Assembly: GCA_028023455.1 (NCBI GenBank)
Contig: JAQFVV010006221.1
Location: 10,718,825 to 10,782,824 of the forward strand
Direction of reading: 5' to 3'
Source of the DNA: Epiperipatus broadwayi
Lineage: Eukaryota; Onychophora; Udeonychophora; Euonychophora; Peripatidae
DNA length: 64,000 bases
In this document: positions 1-12,399 of the stretch, piece after piece
How positions within the stretch are numbered: the stretch's first letter is position 1
How the letters are laid out: each line of letters begins with the position of its first letter
The notes under the pieces: generated by a model
Databases searched by the model: none
What the model was told of the DNA's origin: nothing
Seen by the model: only the letters and a program-made list of their open reading frames with translations
Position numbers and translations under genes: made by a program

Positions 1-3000
1 ATAAACAAGTATCCCTGAATCTAACTTTATCCTATCTTTACTATATAATTTTAAAATACCAAGAACTTCACCATACACGGTGAAAAATAACTACATAACA
101 TCATGAGGGATCAAACAATAAAGAGAGGCTCTACAAAACAACATTATATAGTTCTACAATGATATGGCCGATTCCAATACCTTTTTCCTAGGTACAAAAT
201 GTGTGGACATTGTCTCTGTGCTAACTAAGCATTAACTATTTATCAGCTTCGACAATATAATCCTCTCATGAAATAAGCAATGGGAGAGTGCTCCATCTAC
301 CCATGCACAATATCAATGATACAATATTTGACACCATTATATGTTGTACATACTTATCAGATGAAAACTATCACAAATCCTTATCAATACAATAGCAAGA
401 TAAAAAATTCTAACAATAAAAGTTAAAAGATAAACATCCCATTTTACAATACATAAACTAATAATAGTGTATTAAACAAAGCAACATTGTAAGTCAAATG
501 ACCATTAATTATTTTAAAAATAATAATAACATTTTTGCTATAACAAGAAATACACACACAGACAATGAAGAATAGCATATATTCTATAACTAAAGTGGAC
601 ATGCTAATTCATAGGCAAAATTTAATAAATGTAAAATGCTTATGAAAAATTCTCCATATAATAAGATGATTGCGTCATTATACTATACCTCTGACAAGTT
701 ATTCTGTCTGTTTACCCCTAAATAGAATATCAGACGCTATTTTCAAAAATGTAAGACATGAGTATCTCTCTCTATATCTAGACAAACTACATGGAATAGT
801 AGCTTTTAAACAAACCAGTAAAATAGTATATATATTAAATGAATATATTTTTACATTAATCTGTCTTCAAAGCAATTATATATTTATACCACAATAATAT
901 ATATATCTTAATAACATATTAAAACCAATATACCATAATAATAAACATGAATAATAAAAAACATTTTATCACATTTTACTTTATTTCCTAGTTCATAGTT
1001 TGTTCCTTTATCATGAGCTGGCTGACGAGGGAAAATAATGTCATGGGCAAAACATTTTATAACACATCCATATATTCTTTTTTCTTTATCATTAATATTT
1101 GATCCTAGTACTGAAAAACATAGTAAACACTCAAAAAAATTTTTAGCAATAGAATAATAATACCATAGCACTTATCAATTTTTTCTGCAGATAAATTTTT
1201 CTTTCAACTTAAGCTGTATCTTTAAGTTTAACAACAAGACAAAACTTTCTCAAAATTATTTTGTTGATTTTTTTTCCCATCCATGGTAATTTAATAAAAC
1301 AATAAAAAAATGAATCTACTATTTTCAATCATTTCAAAATGTTCTTGTTTACATTTACAATTATTATCAATTCCCCAATGTTCCAACAATTATTAAAAAG
1401 TAGATATTTGTTCATTTATGTTCTCTATAAGAAATGGTAATCATGTGATGTTTATATCAATAATATTAAGTATTTTCTTACATAATATAATAAATAGCTA
1501 TTGTTTTCTTTTATAAGGATTTCCGTGAAATATATTCAATAACTATGAGTTAAACATTTTCTTTTTACATTTATTAGTACTGTAAATCTATCTCAATTTT
1601 CATTTTAAATGATGAATAAAGTTAGCGTTCAAAAAGTTTATCAGACAATATTTTTTTCTTTTAATATATATAAAATAAGTTCCTCATTTTATAAATTGAT
1701 TAAACATCATACCATTTAAATTAAATTTTTACTGTGTTTGATTTAAATTTTAAAAGTTTTGTTCAAAATTATTATAATTAGATTTTTATTAATTCACAAG
1801 GAAAATGTATATTTTTTGTTTATTTATAAAAAGTGCGCAGAACTTTTTTTTTCTTTTTCTTGCCATTCTAAATAAATCACGCATAATTTTTAAATATATA
1901 AACTGACTAAAATAGGTGAAATAAAAGTTCATGCTTACAATTTCTTGTTCAATCCTAAGTTTGAAGTTGCATTTTATAAGAAAATTAGTTTCCAATATGG
2001 CTCTCATTTTTTTTCTTTCTATGAACTCTAGCAACTTTCAATCAATGGAGAAATAGAGAGAATGTACACAAGGAGTTAAAATTTCTTATTCCATGGTTTT
2101 AAAAATACAATATCTTTTAATCTTGTCCAATTCAATCCCAGTGTTATAAATTTTTTAGCTCTTTCTTTCTTTAATTTTGTAAGTTTTAGATGTTGAAGTC
2201 TTTCCTCTGATTTTTTTCTTAATATCCCCCTCCCCCTGCAAACTCTGTTAAGTTATTTATACTTTTTATTCAATTGCATTATGGTACAATTAAAAATAGA
2301 CCAATGACAGCATAGTGTGCATCTCATTAGTAGTACTCCATCTACATTCATTCTTGATAATTACTCAGATTATTCAATATTAATTTAAGCCACAATAAAA
2401 ATATACTTAAGGATTGTTTACAATTATTCATTTAAAAGACTTATAATTTTAATTTTTCCAATTATTATTCAACAATAATAAAATACCAAACATATTTATA
2501 CCCCCGAATTAATAATAATACTATTAAATTATCATTTTATATTATTGAAAACCTACAATGTGAATGAAATCTCTTTTACACTCAAGCAGATTTTCTAGTG
2601 TATCTTGAACAGTCAAAGTTTTTATCACTCTCAGAATATTTAAGAATATAATTTACTGAATTTTAAAGATACAATCTAGCAACCACTATAGCATACCATT
2701 GATGTAATTCACTGATTTTAATATTATATTGCTAATCAAAATTTAAAATTTTTCTGATTTGATCACTTAAATAAGGCTTGACAAACATCATTGTTTTAGG
2801 TTTTTAAAACAATTTTAATATGCCAATTAAATATCAACTATTTACAGAACAGTTCAACTAAGTTCCTGCAGGAAGCATATTTAGATTTGGGAATTGAAAT
2901 AAATTTTAAACTAAATAGAACATGTTTGGATTTCATGAGATTACTGAAAATCTTTGTCGAAATATATACTAAACCTTTGATACTAAATAGAAATTAAATG

Positions 3001-5143
3001 CTTATTTTAATATATATAAGAACAAGTTAACAGCCTATGTCAGGTAGAAGATATGAGTCATCATAAGAATTGAAGAATATTTTTCTTAGTCAAAAAAGTA
3101 AACAATAACAACAACAAAAAAGACTACATAATTATGAATAATTTTTAAAAAATGAAATGTAGTAAAAAACCAATAACAAATGAGCATGCTAATAGCTCTA
3201 AACATGCGTTTTCAATAAATGCCAGAAGAGAAAGCATTTAAAATCTCTAGAATTATCCCTATCCCCAAACTGGTTTCAAGCTGATGGCTATCATCAGTGA
3301 AGTGCTAAAATATTCAGACACTAGATCTAAAATACAAACTCAAGCACAGCTATTACCCTGCTCTCTTTATTACATTTATAGCACAAGCTTACTAAGTTAC
3401 ATCAAATGATGTATGAGTTGACTTTCTTACTATTATACTATTATAATTAATTTGAAAAAAATGAAATTAGATGAAATTTAAAAATCACAAATCCAATAGA
3501 AATTAAAAGTGCAACAAATACTGAAACAACTTGTTATATTTTACTGCCCAATGTAAATAACTTTATATGAAATGAAAATAATGTCTATAGCTTAACGAAT
3601 CTAAATTATTGGAAAAGAACACTTAATTTTGCAAGAATATCTTAAATTTATACTTTCTCAGTTGTTGTTTCACACTCAATCTTGGAATGCACTGTTAAAG
3701 GTAGGCTTAATATTGCTATACTTTCCATTAACCTAAAAAATCTTCTTATTCTCATATAAACAACAAAATTGAATTTAAGGCAATAATGAATTAATTAAAT
3801 GAGTCAAATATATACTATATGTAAAATGCTGCTTTTTATACTTATTCACATGCCTATTATGTATAATAAATATGTTTGCAAAAGCATTAAGATAAACTGC
3901 AATTAAATGATGTAGTGAAATGCCTCTATGTTTTGAATTACAATTTTATTCAGATTTTAAACTATTAAATTATGCTTCCTAGACCACTTCTACTTCCTTT
4001 GGGAAAAAGATTAAATATATATTTAAAATGATAACATTGTTGCAAGATATTAAAAGAAACTAAACTAATTTTTTTTCTTTTATTATACATTAAAATTATA
4101 ACAAAGATGTAAATCTTAAATCTTCACTTTCTGATGAAGAAGTTTCTATATATTTTCTTTTTTGGCCATTCTTCAACTGAAAGTATATTTAGACCAGCTT
4201 GAATTTTCTGCAATATTGATTTGAATATGACAGGGATTGCTCCTGTATAATTAATGTGACCACAAAATCAGTAATTCCAAAATACATCTTGGGTGGTCTT
4301 TTAAATTGGTTTTTGTTTGCAAAATGATTAATGTCTAAACTTTTATATCCAACATTTCCTTTAGATTGTTCAGCATTTGTAATAAAAATTCTGCTCTTTG
4401 CTGTGTCCATCAGCTTTAAACTCATTTCTAATTCCTGCATTTATTTGTTTCTGCTCATATTACCACTGAATCTAAAAAAACAATTTCTTTCTTATAAACA
4501 ATATTTGTGAAATAATGTTTAGCTTGCCTTAAGTCCATCTTGTTAATAACCTATGTTGTCTCTCTGGTATTTTTGGAATAAACTCTTAAATTTGAACCAC
4601 ATGCTTTGCAAGATTTAGTGGTATTTTATGGGCTCATTGAAAAATGTGTCATCTTGACAATCTGATAGAAACTTCAAATAAGAATTGTTTTAATACATAT
4701 ATTTCTTCAAAAAAGGTAATTTTTAGCTTATTGGATGTAGCAAAATTAAATCTACTGTTGGAAGATTATTTCTTTAATGTACAGAGGCATGCATACAAAG
4801 CAAATAAAAATAACAGATGTCCTAAAAAATATTGTATAATAAACTTGAACACACAACACTTTTTAGAAAAGACTGAAGAAGCTTCTAAAAAGATTCTTTT
4901 ATTGATTGTTTTCATTGGAGAACTAAAAATAAAAGATAATGTAGACTCCACTGCAAACAAAATTGTTGTAGTCTAGTAATACTAGATGTGAGACTGTTCA
5001 TAGATTAGCTTGACTGAGATCAATAATAAAAATCTTCAATTGTTTATTCACATATTTATAAATACAAAAATAAAACAACTAGTTAATATGTAATTCTAAG
5101 TAGTATATAACTTGCGTATACTGAATGTTTCATGTATGTAAGT
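1..5143. other. AT-rich spacer without recognisable genes
   Basis: This stretch is strongly AT-rich with many poly-A and poly-T runs. Short open frames at 670-897, 4189-4440 (minus) and 4644-4976 show no domain or motif that I recognise, and their composition follows the surrounding DNA. I see no tRNA-like box pair and no clear inverted repeat. It may be intergenic or intronic; the sequence alone does not tell which. Confidence 0.6.
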
Positions 5144-5302
5144 AGAGAAATTTGAACTTAGAATTTTCCAGTCTATTCTTCCTTTACTCCATCTCAAATA
5201 ATCAATACACATGACCACACACATGCAAAAAATACATGATCCCCAATATGTGTATTTCACGCAGAACCAGTACTCATCAGTTGGCTCTGATCATTATATA
5301 AA
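5144..5302 (+). repeat. Half copy of palindromic repeat family C
   Basis: The segment matches one arm of the palindrome at 17990-18322. It shares the order: a GAATTTAAACT-like start, a 'CTCCAT' block, 'ACACATGACCACACACATGC', a block of A residues, and the 'ACTCATCAGTTGG' block. Only one arm is present, so this is a truncated or degraded copy. It has no coding content. Family C and the neighbouring family B share the CATCAGTTGG-CCAGAT block, which suggests a common ancestry or composite origin. Confidence 0.55.
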
Positions 5303-5419
5303 TGTTAAATCAAGCTTAAATAACTCGCTGCAATTGGATAGATCTTTGCAAAGAAAATTATCCCAAAATAAATTTATTATTCATATAAATAAAGTAAATA
5401 TATTTATTCAGTGAGTTTC

Positions 5420-5735
5420 AATCTGTTGTATTGTTTTTCAGTATGAGTAGTATAATATATAGGGTATATGAGGACAAACTTTCACATGACCCACCACTCT
5501 CCACACTATCTCATAACACTGATACACTTAACACATATAAGTTGAAAAGATAAATAATCACCGATATATGTATTTCATGATAAACCAGCAATCATCAGTT
5601 GGTCCAGATTATCATCTCTATACATACACGTTACAAGTGCTCAGATATATATTAAGATAGCCAATCCTCATACTTTAATGGACAGGCTTCAATCTACTCC
5701 ACACTCCAACTCTACAATCGTCCATCCAATTGAAA
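5420..5735 (-). repeat. Repeat family B copy
   Basis: The segment matches, in inverted orientation, the sequences at 54290-54420 and 54530-54895. Shared blocks include ATAGGGTATATGAG, the ACCCACCACTCTCC block, CTGATACAC, a block ending in CATGA, and CATCAGTTGGTCCAGAT. On the minus strand it contains CTGATGA (5592-5598) followed 15 nt later by GAAAT (5572-5576) and then an ATC, an order that recalls a hammerhead ribozyme core. Stem I does not form well next to the core, so I do not call a ribozyme. Confidence 0.6.
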
Positions 5736-6420
5736 ATAATAAACAATATTCAATCAAGAAATATACTATTAGCAGAAATAAATCATAATGCTATAGTTTA
5801 GTATACATACAGTGGAATATTAATTTAAATAACGTACAGTAGTTAAAAGCTTTCTGATAAGATAAATTCTAAATCCAATCTCAGCTCATTATCTTTTTTC
5901 AAATATAATTACTTTAATTACTAATTGTAAAATCAGATAATCTTTTTGGCCTCAGTAATGAAGTTATTCAATTTTAATAGTAAAAACATAATTGTATACA
6001 TTGAATATTGAATAATATATTAAATCTTTTAGTGAAGCTAACAAAATTACAATTTTATTCAATACCATAATTAATTACTTTAAAAAAAAAGTACATATTT
6101 CTTTTAAAAATAACATCAGAAATTAATTTTAGATTTAGACACATTCAATGATAAATTGGATTAATTATAAATAGAAATAAAGAAGAGTACTTAAACATAA
6201 ATCTGATATAGAATAAAATAGCCAAAAAAATTAAAGTGGATGGAAAAACATATTGTAATTTTAAAGAAAAAAGAGAGAGAAGCCAATTTTTTTTAAAGTT
6301 GGATTTTTCAAGGAATTATTCACAAAGATCAACTATAAATAAAAAAAAGTAATGGTATTATAATACTATCTTCTAAAAATATTCAAAATATTTAATGTCT
6401 TATGTAATGCCTATTCACAT
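5736..6420. other. AT-rich spacer
   Basis: No gene or clear repeat boundary was found. It contains poly-A runs and short AT-rich duplications only. Confidence 0.55.
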
Positions 6421-6706
6421 AATATCACCAGACTAGTTTCTGGATTATGGCCTTCATCAGTGAAAAGCCTTTGATGTAAAAGCACTGCATCTCAGATTCA
6501 AGGCTCCTCACTGATAAAGGATCCAAGCTAGAAACTAGTCTGGGGATATTGGATTGGAGGCACTAGATAGGGATTTTATGCACAAAACTTCTAGCATCCC
6601 TTAATTACTATGGCTTGTACTGGATGGCACTACTGTGTGGAAAGTTTGCTACTGTTTTAACAGCTTGTGTAAGCACAGGAAAAGGTGATCATGTGATGTT
6701 TTAGTG
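6421..6706. mobile_element. Family A palindromic element, left-truncated copy
   Basis: The copy has two halves in inverted orientation meeting near 6480-6500 and a right end (GTGATCATGTGATG) seen in other copies. The minus-strand half has CTGATGA (6454-6460), 13 nt, GAAAC (6436-6440), TA and GTC (6431-6433). The plus-strand half has CTGATAA (6511-6517), 13 nt, GAAAC (6531-6535), TA, GTC (6538-6540) and TGGGGA. The blocks for 'catccAATATCCCC' and 'CAATGGATGC' identify the family. There is no coding capacity. The left terminal arm present in full copies is missing. Confidence 0.7.
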
Positions 6707-6709
6707 GTG

Positions 6710-7541
6710 TAAAAATAAATAATATTTAAGCCTTGAAGGTAATGCAGATAGAATAAGATCTAAGTTCTGAGGATAATTGTAGAATAGCTGAAACAGTTAG
6801 AAACTGTACTGTGTTAAATACATATATGAAGTGATTATTATTAATCATACTTACTATAATATTTAAAGGAGTTGTACAACAAAAATGTGAAAATACTTTT
6901 GATGAGATCAATTGCTTAAATAAATTCTCAATAATAAAAAATGACATTACATTAATTAAACTATAAAGCATCAGAAAATGATTATTTAGCTTTGAAGTCT
7001 TCAAGTAAAAAAATGTAAAGAAATTATATCAATTTACATGATAAGTCATATTACTAATTTATACTATTAAGTGAAGTCACAAAAGACTGCAAGTTATCAG
7101 CAATTTTTATATCATAATGATTAACATTACTCTGAAAGTAGTTCATCACAGACAACAGATTTACTTTGAAAGCAGGCTATCAGATGTATAAGAAACAGAT
7201 CACATTTTTATTAAAGTATTAATGATAACATAAAAGTTTTATAAATACTATAAAAAGTCATTATATACTTTAATAATTATAACAAAATCTTTGATTCAAA
7301 TATCAATGATTAATTAAGAAATCTTACAAAAATAAATTTACATTGTTTTTATGAGAAATCTTTGTTACGACTAGCAATTACAGTTAAAATTGCTCTAAGT
7401 ATATTAGATTAGATAAGAAAATTAGGTTACATATCTTGTAATTGTATCTAATTGTCTTTTATGTTAACTAACTATGCTATGAGAACTATCAGATTAAAAG
7501 AACAGAAATAAGAATTGGTATATAGTGGGGGAAGCAACAGC
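6710..7541. other. AT-rich spacer
   Basis: No recognisable gene. An open frame on the minus strand at 6726-7004 (92 codons) has no motif that I can identify and begins in AT-rich repeat flank. Confidence 0.5.
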
Positions 7542-7658
7542 AAACTTAGATCATGCTTGTATTAAGCATTGGTGGTCGAGAGGTCAAGCAGTTGTCCCGG
7601 GTTAGCGGGTTCACTTCCTGGCTGATGCTATGACACATGGGAAACTTAGATCATGCTT
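7542..7658 (+). mobile_element. Short tRNA-derived SINE with 17-bp target duplication
   Basis: An 83-bp insert (7559-7641) is bounded by perfect 17-bp direct repeats AAACTTAGATCATGCTT at 7542-7558 and 7642-7658. The insert resembles a class II tRNA. GCATTGG near its start can pair with CTGATGC near its end as a 7-bp acceptor stem, a D-arm/A-box-like GGTGGTCGAGAGGTC follows, and a GGGTTCACTTCC segment stands in for the B box. The 3' end 'GATGCTATGACACATG' matches the two minus-strand SINEs at 13.7 and 14.4 kb and the one at 43.7 kb. It lacks a poly-A tail. It is a retroposed copy, not a tRNA gene. Confidence 0.8.
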
Positions 7659-8050
7659 ATAAGTTAAAGAAGATAAGACCTGCAAAAGTTTAATTTAAAA
7701 AGTTAAAAACATATTTATATAAATACACACAAAAAATATCAGCAATTGTAACTGATTTTAAAATTAAAGATGAAAACATGGAAGCCATGGACAATTTTCT
7801 TCTTGGTTCATTAATTGACAACAAATATTTCTTAGCCCAAAGTTTGATTTTAGATGAGATTGATTAAAATTGCAATGAAAACTTTGGTAAATGCACTTAG
7901 ATATAGACTTATACCTTTTAAATAATCAGATTTGTTATTAGATACTGAAGAATAAAGATAATAAAAATATTATAAATGGTTTCAAACATTGATACTGATG
8001 AAGTCTTTTGATATCATGTATAATTAAGAAAATAACCAGTGGATTCTTAT
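7659..8050. other. AT-rich spacer
   Basis: Nothing recognisable lies between the SINE and the family A insertion. Confidence 0.5.
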
Positions 8051-8488
8051 ATAATTGAATTCTAAAAGTAGCCAACTCTCCATACAGTAATGCCACCATG
8101 TGTAAGCCTTCTTAATCAATGGATGCAGGAAAATTTATGCATAAAATTTCTATCTACTGCCTAGTCATCCAATATCCCCAGACTAGTTTTTACCTTGTGG
8201 CTTTCATCAGTGAAAAACCTTGGATTTTAGAACACTGATCTAGGTGCAGTGCTCTCAAGCCACAAGTTAGAAACCAGTCTGGGGACATTGGATGAGTAGA
8301 CACTAGTCTGGGGATATTAGATGAGTAGACACTAGATAAGGATTTTAGGTATAAACCTTTTTGTATTCATTGATTATGAAGGCTTGATTATGGTGGCACT
8401 ACTGTATGGATAGTTTGCTATTGTTATTAGCAGCCTGTGTAAATATATGAAATGGCAATCATGTGATATTTTGATAATTGAATTCTAA
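8051..8488. mobile_element. Family A palindromic element with 15-bp target duplication
   Basis: A 408-bp insert (8066-8473) lies between perfect direct repeats ATAATTGAATTCTAA at 8051-8065 and 8474-8488. The insert is a long imperfect palindrome. The left half on the minus strand carries CTGATGA (8204-8210) and the GTC equivalent at 8181-8183. The right half keeps GAAAC (8270-8274), CA, GTC (8277-8279) and TGGGG but has lost its CTGATGA box. The 'GTCTGGGGATATT' block is locally duplicated near 8275-8320. A 15-bp duplication of variable-length type argues for target-primed insertion rather than a DNA transposase. Confidence 0.8.
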
Positions 8489-9330
8489 TATGAAACACAA
8501 GAACCAGATTGAAATTGGACTTATTTTAGGATGATTAAAGTTATGAAATACAATCAAAAAATACTGAAAATGAAAAAGGAGCAAAAAATTTAAAAAAAAA
8601 AGATGAATGAGAATATGAGACAATTCATCATTACCAGTTATCTTGTCACTACAGCTATATAAATCTAACATCAGACAACTTTTTTTTAAATTCATATAAA
8701 CGATATCCAATTTCAGTGATTTTTTTTTTTTAAGACAAGATGTCCTTGAATTATTTTTCAAACTTCTTTTTAAAACTTTACTCTTCAAAAACTTTTGCAG
8801 AAAAAGATCATATCTTAAATTACTTCCTGGGACTTTTATTTTTTCAATTTTATTATGTTCAACAGTTTTCCTTTCCATACCAATTTTTCTCAGTATTTCA
8901 TTTTTAGTCTTCTTTCCATTTAATTTGTTCCAGTAAACTTTTTTTTAAAGCCATATTTCCATATCTTCTAGTTTTATTCTTTTCTGCTTTTTCAATGACC
9001 AAGTCTCACAACTATATAACAGTATATTTTAAACAAAGATTCCAACATATTTATTTTTTTAAAAGCCCATATTTCAGTATTATTTGTTTTTAAATCTTAA
9101 TGGTATATCTACCGTCACCACCAAACATATTATTCAAATAATAAAATTTGTTAACTTTCTTCAGACTTTTATTTTTATTTGTAACATCTCATCTTTCTTT
9201 TATTTGTTGTGTATCCACCACCTTAATCTTAGTTTCACCAATTTATTCTCAATTTGAAACTCCCCAAAAACATATGTAACATCTTAAGCATTTTATTCAT
9301 TTTTTTTTTTTTAATCTTCAAGTAAAGCTA
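8489..9330 (-). pseudogene. Non-LTR retrotransposon remnant, C-terminal RT region
   Basis: On the minus strand, discontinuous frames read like the end of a LINE polyprotein. A segment near 9100-9180 resembles 'VKFYYLG..F..DGR', then near 8990-9040 comes a 'LLYSCETWSLKK'-like block, then 'MERKTVEHNKI' at the start of a 139-codon frame (8459-8878), and then 'NSRTSCL'. That order (post-RT thumb, the CETW block, the 'RIGMER' block, the 'GRQRTSWL' block) is typical of LINE pol C-termini in animals. Frameshifts, internal stops and poly-T interruptions make it non-functional. The upstream RT catalytic part is not visible. The 3' end meets the family A insertion. Confidence 0.7.
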
Positions 9331-11105
9331 TGTCATATTAATATATTTTCCATTATTTTTTTTATTTTTACAATCTTAAGTTTAACAACTAGGAGAATAG
9401 TGAATAAACACTGGCTCACCCCTTTTCATATATTATCTTAGATGCCATTAAGAACCTTAAAAACCAAAAAAAGGAAATGTCACTCCGGATAAATATCATT
9501 CATATGACTAACAGAAGTCATCAACAACTTTACAGCATTTAATGAACTTAATAAATATACATAAAAAGAGAGCGCATACATATATGTATGTCGTCCTTTA
9601 ATATATACTACAGCATATACAAAAATTTCTTTTATTCATAAAAAAAATCTACTGTTTAGGATTTTAACTTATCTTCAGTCAGTACTCATTTGATATGTCT
9701 TGTTTATTTCAAGTGGAAAATAAGTCTTTTAGTTCAAATTTAGTTACTTAATACGATTTCAAAAAAGAATTTTTATTTATTCCAAAACTGCTAACATTTA
9801 ATTCACTTTTAAACTGTTTTTTTTTTTTTTTTAAAAAAGCGTCAAAACAATCAATTTACTTGTAGCGTTTTATTATTATTGTTTGATAATGCAATAAAAG
9901 AAAAATATATCATGTTTCAAGTATCATATTTATACATAAGCAAAGGATGTAATTTAAAAACATGACAATTATTAAACTAAATGTATATAATCATAATTTA
10001 TAAAACAGAGATTTAACCAAAGTCTCTTTTTTAAAAAAAAAGTAATTTATCATCTTTTAGTGTGGAGTATATCTCCAACTAAGCTTTTATTAATACAACG
10101 AACTAACTCGTATAGCAATTCATTTAACAGACTCACAAGCTGAGAGAGTTAAGGTCAGTCGTGTTTTATAAAGAAAACAAATGACAATCAGAAAAAAATA
10201 AAGGTTTAAAATATTAAATTGTTATTATCGAAATAAACAAGAATGGAAATAAATGGGGAAAATATTTCAAATGATAGGGACTTAACATTCAGATAAATAT
10301 GTGCGTATTTAAATGTCAAAGGAAAAACTATTCACTTTTACGACTGCATAGTTATATATATAACATGTTCACATTTATTTATTTAATAATGATGCTTTAA
10401 AATATTTAGAAATTATAGAATACAAATGCAATAATTGCAAGTAATTTATAGGTAGAATTTTTTTTTTTAAAAAAGTATATCTTTACCATCAGCATTTTCT
10501 TATTCATTACCAACTCATATTAACTTCGTAACTTGACTTTCTACTTAAGAATAGGTAAGATACCCATTGACTGACCACTATTGAATTGGTTATTGGTCAT
10601 CTATATATTTTTAAAAAATCAAAACCATGTATATGACCTAAAAAAATTTCAAGTTCTCCGACTTTCTGTCATATGCATAGCAGGTGGAAACACTGCCCAC
10701 TACATCATGAGACCCTGCCAAACAGAACTTATTTTCATAGTATATATTGGATTAAAATAATTAAAATTTTATTAATAATTTTTTTTTTCATATTTAAGTT
10801 TTTTTAAAAAGTAAAATACTATTAAGGTTAATTAATATTTACTGTCAGACATTTTTGTTTGGGATCACTAATATTTATATAAAATATTTGTGTTCTTTTA
10901 AAAGCACAGTAAAAATGTCAATCAGTCATTACTTACCACTAAGGTTCAAATATTTTAATTTATTATTAATATTCCATTGTTGATTCTTTTACCTGAGCAA
11001 ATAATTTCATGAAGGTGGATATATGGGTATATAAACTAAGAATAGGAATTAAAACATTTGCTGATAATAAATCATAAAGAAAATTTATTTCAAAACAATT
11101 CTTTG
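9331..11105. other. AT-rich spacer
   Basis: Homopolymer-rich DNA with no gene that I recognise. A GC-richer patch near 10640-10730 has no clear coding frame. Confidence 0.5.
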
Positions 11106-11402
11106 GTATACATACAAATATATTTTTATCATTTTGTTAAAGTCAAAGCCACACATCCGTACTAATGAGCTGGATTTGCTTGTTTACTTTTATATAACAA
11201 TGAATATTTGATACTACAGGACATAGAGCTTCTTTAATGTCACAGAGTTGACCAAACTTTTGATTTTATAAACATTAATGTTGAAAATGCTGCTTCACAT
11301 AATTATGTAGTATAAAATGGTAGAAGTATGTTTATTACAATGCAGGAATCTAATCAAATTCTTTTTCTTAACACAGTTTTGAGCTGCTTTGAAAATATCA
11401 AT

Positions 11403-11626
11403 ACATTTAGTAGTCATTAAAGCAGGCAAAACTCTCCATACTGTAGTGCAACTTAGGGCAAGCCAGAGTAATCAATGGATGCCAGAAGGCTTGTGCATAA
11501 AATCCCTATCTAGTGCTTACTCATCCAATATCTCCAGACTAGTTTCTGGCTTGTGGCCTTCATCAGGGTTTTAATAACAGTTATGAGCAAGCATAAGAAA
11601 TGGTGATCATGTGACATTTATTAGTC
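11403..11626. mobile_element. Family A fragment inserted in hAT remnant
   Basis: The fragment carries the family A blocks for CAAAACTCTCCATACTG, AATCAATGGATGCCAGAAG and AATATCTCCAGACTAG. On the minus strand it has CTGATGA (11560-11566), 13 nt, GAAAC (11542-11546), TA and GTC (11537-11539), the most intact core among the copies. The sequence then jumps to the terminal arm (GTGATCATGTGAC), so stem I is lost at the junction. Flanks ACATTTAGTAGTC (11403-11415) and ACATTTATTAGTC (11614-11626) look like a 13-bp target duplication with one mismatch, but the right one overlaps the family end, so this is uncertain. Confidence 0.65.
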
Positions 11627-11976
11627 CTATGAAAGATATAAGATTGAACATCTCTTCATTAATAATAAAGACTCCCTGACAAGTACTTACATTTTGCTAT
11701 TGAATTATTCAATTTTTTTATTTATCCATAGGTTCTACATGTCTTGTGACAGTCTGATAAAATAATGCAACTGTTTCAAACTTCCCAGCTAATTTCAGTT
11801 CATCAAATTGTTTTGCCATTTTGATTATCATACTAACTCTAAAAGGCTTCCATTAAGTCCAATGCTAGTTTTGTATGAAGCAGCAAGGCTACAACTTTGT
11901 TTGGTGCGTCAATTCCTTCTTAAATTTCACATTGATTCTCCAATATACATCTCAATTTTTTTATTATGCAATGTCA

Positions 11977-12243
11977 TTTTAAATCAGGGGTAGTCAACCT
12001 TTTTTTACCTACCACCCACTTTTGTAACTCTGTTAGTAGTAAAAATTTTCTAACTGCCCATCGGTTCCACAGTAATGGTGATTTATAAAGTAGGGAAAGA
12101 GCTTTACTTTATAAAATTTATAAAGCAGAGCTACAGTAAGCTAAAGCATATAAATATCCAACAAAACCCCTACTGCCCACCATGAAGGTTGGAATGCCCA
12201 CTAGTGGGCAGTAGGGACCAGGTTGAATACCACTGTTTTAAAT
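11977..12243. mobile_element. hAT-type MITE with perfect 8-bp target duplication
   Basis: A 251-bp element (11985-12235) begins CAGGGGTAGTCAACCT and ends AGGTTGAATACCACTG, which are inverted repeats of each other with mismatches. It is flanked by perfect 8-bp direct repeats TTTTAAAT (11977-11984 and 12236-12243). The CAG...CTG ends and 8-bp duplication are hallmarks of hAT elements. It has no coding capacity. The internal blocks 'CCCACTAGTGGGCAGTAGGG' and 'TACTGCCCACC' are also partly self-complementary. Confidence 0.9.
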
Positions 12244-12399
12244 TATATTTATTTAAGCAATGACAAAACTTGCATGTGGACAAGATATTGAATTTTATTC
12301 TTGTTTGTAATCAAATCATCTGATTCCCATCTGCTTTGATATGCTCACTTTCATCTTGAATCTTTCTTTTCCCACCAACCATGGTTGTTTGAAGTAGCA

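Noticed and set aside
4130-4980. Overlapping frames of 83 and 110 codons that might be a small gene
   Set aside because: No domain, no conserved motif, no consistent frame between them, and composition like the surrounding AT-rich DNA.
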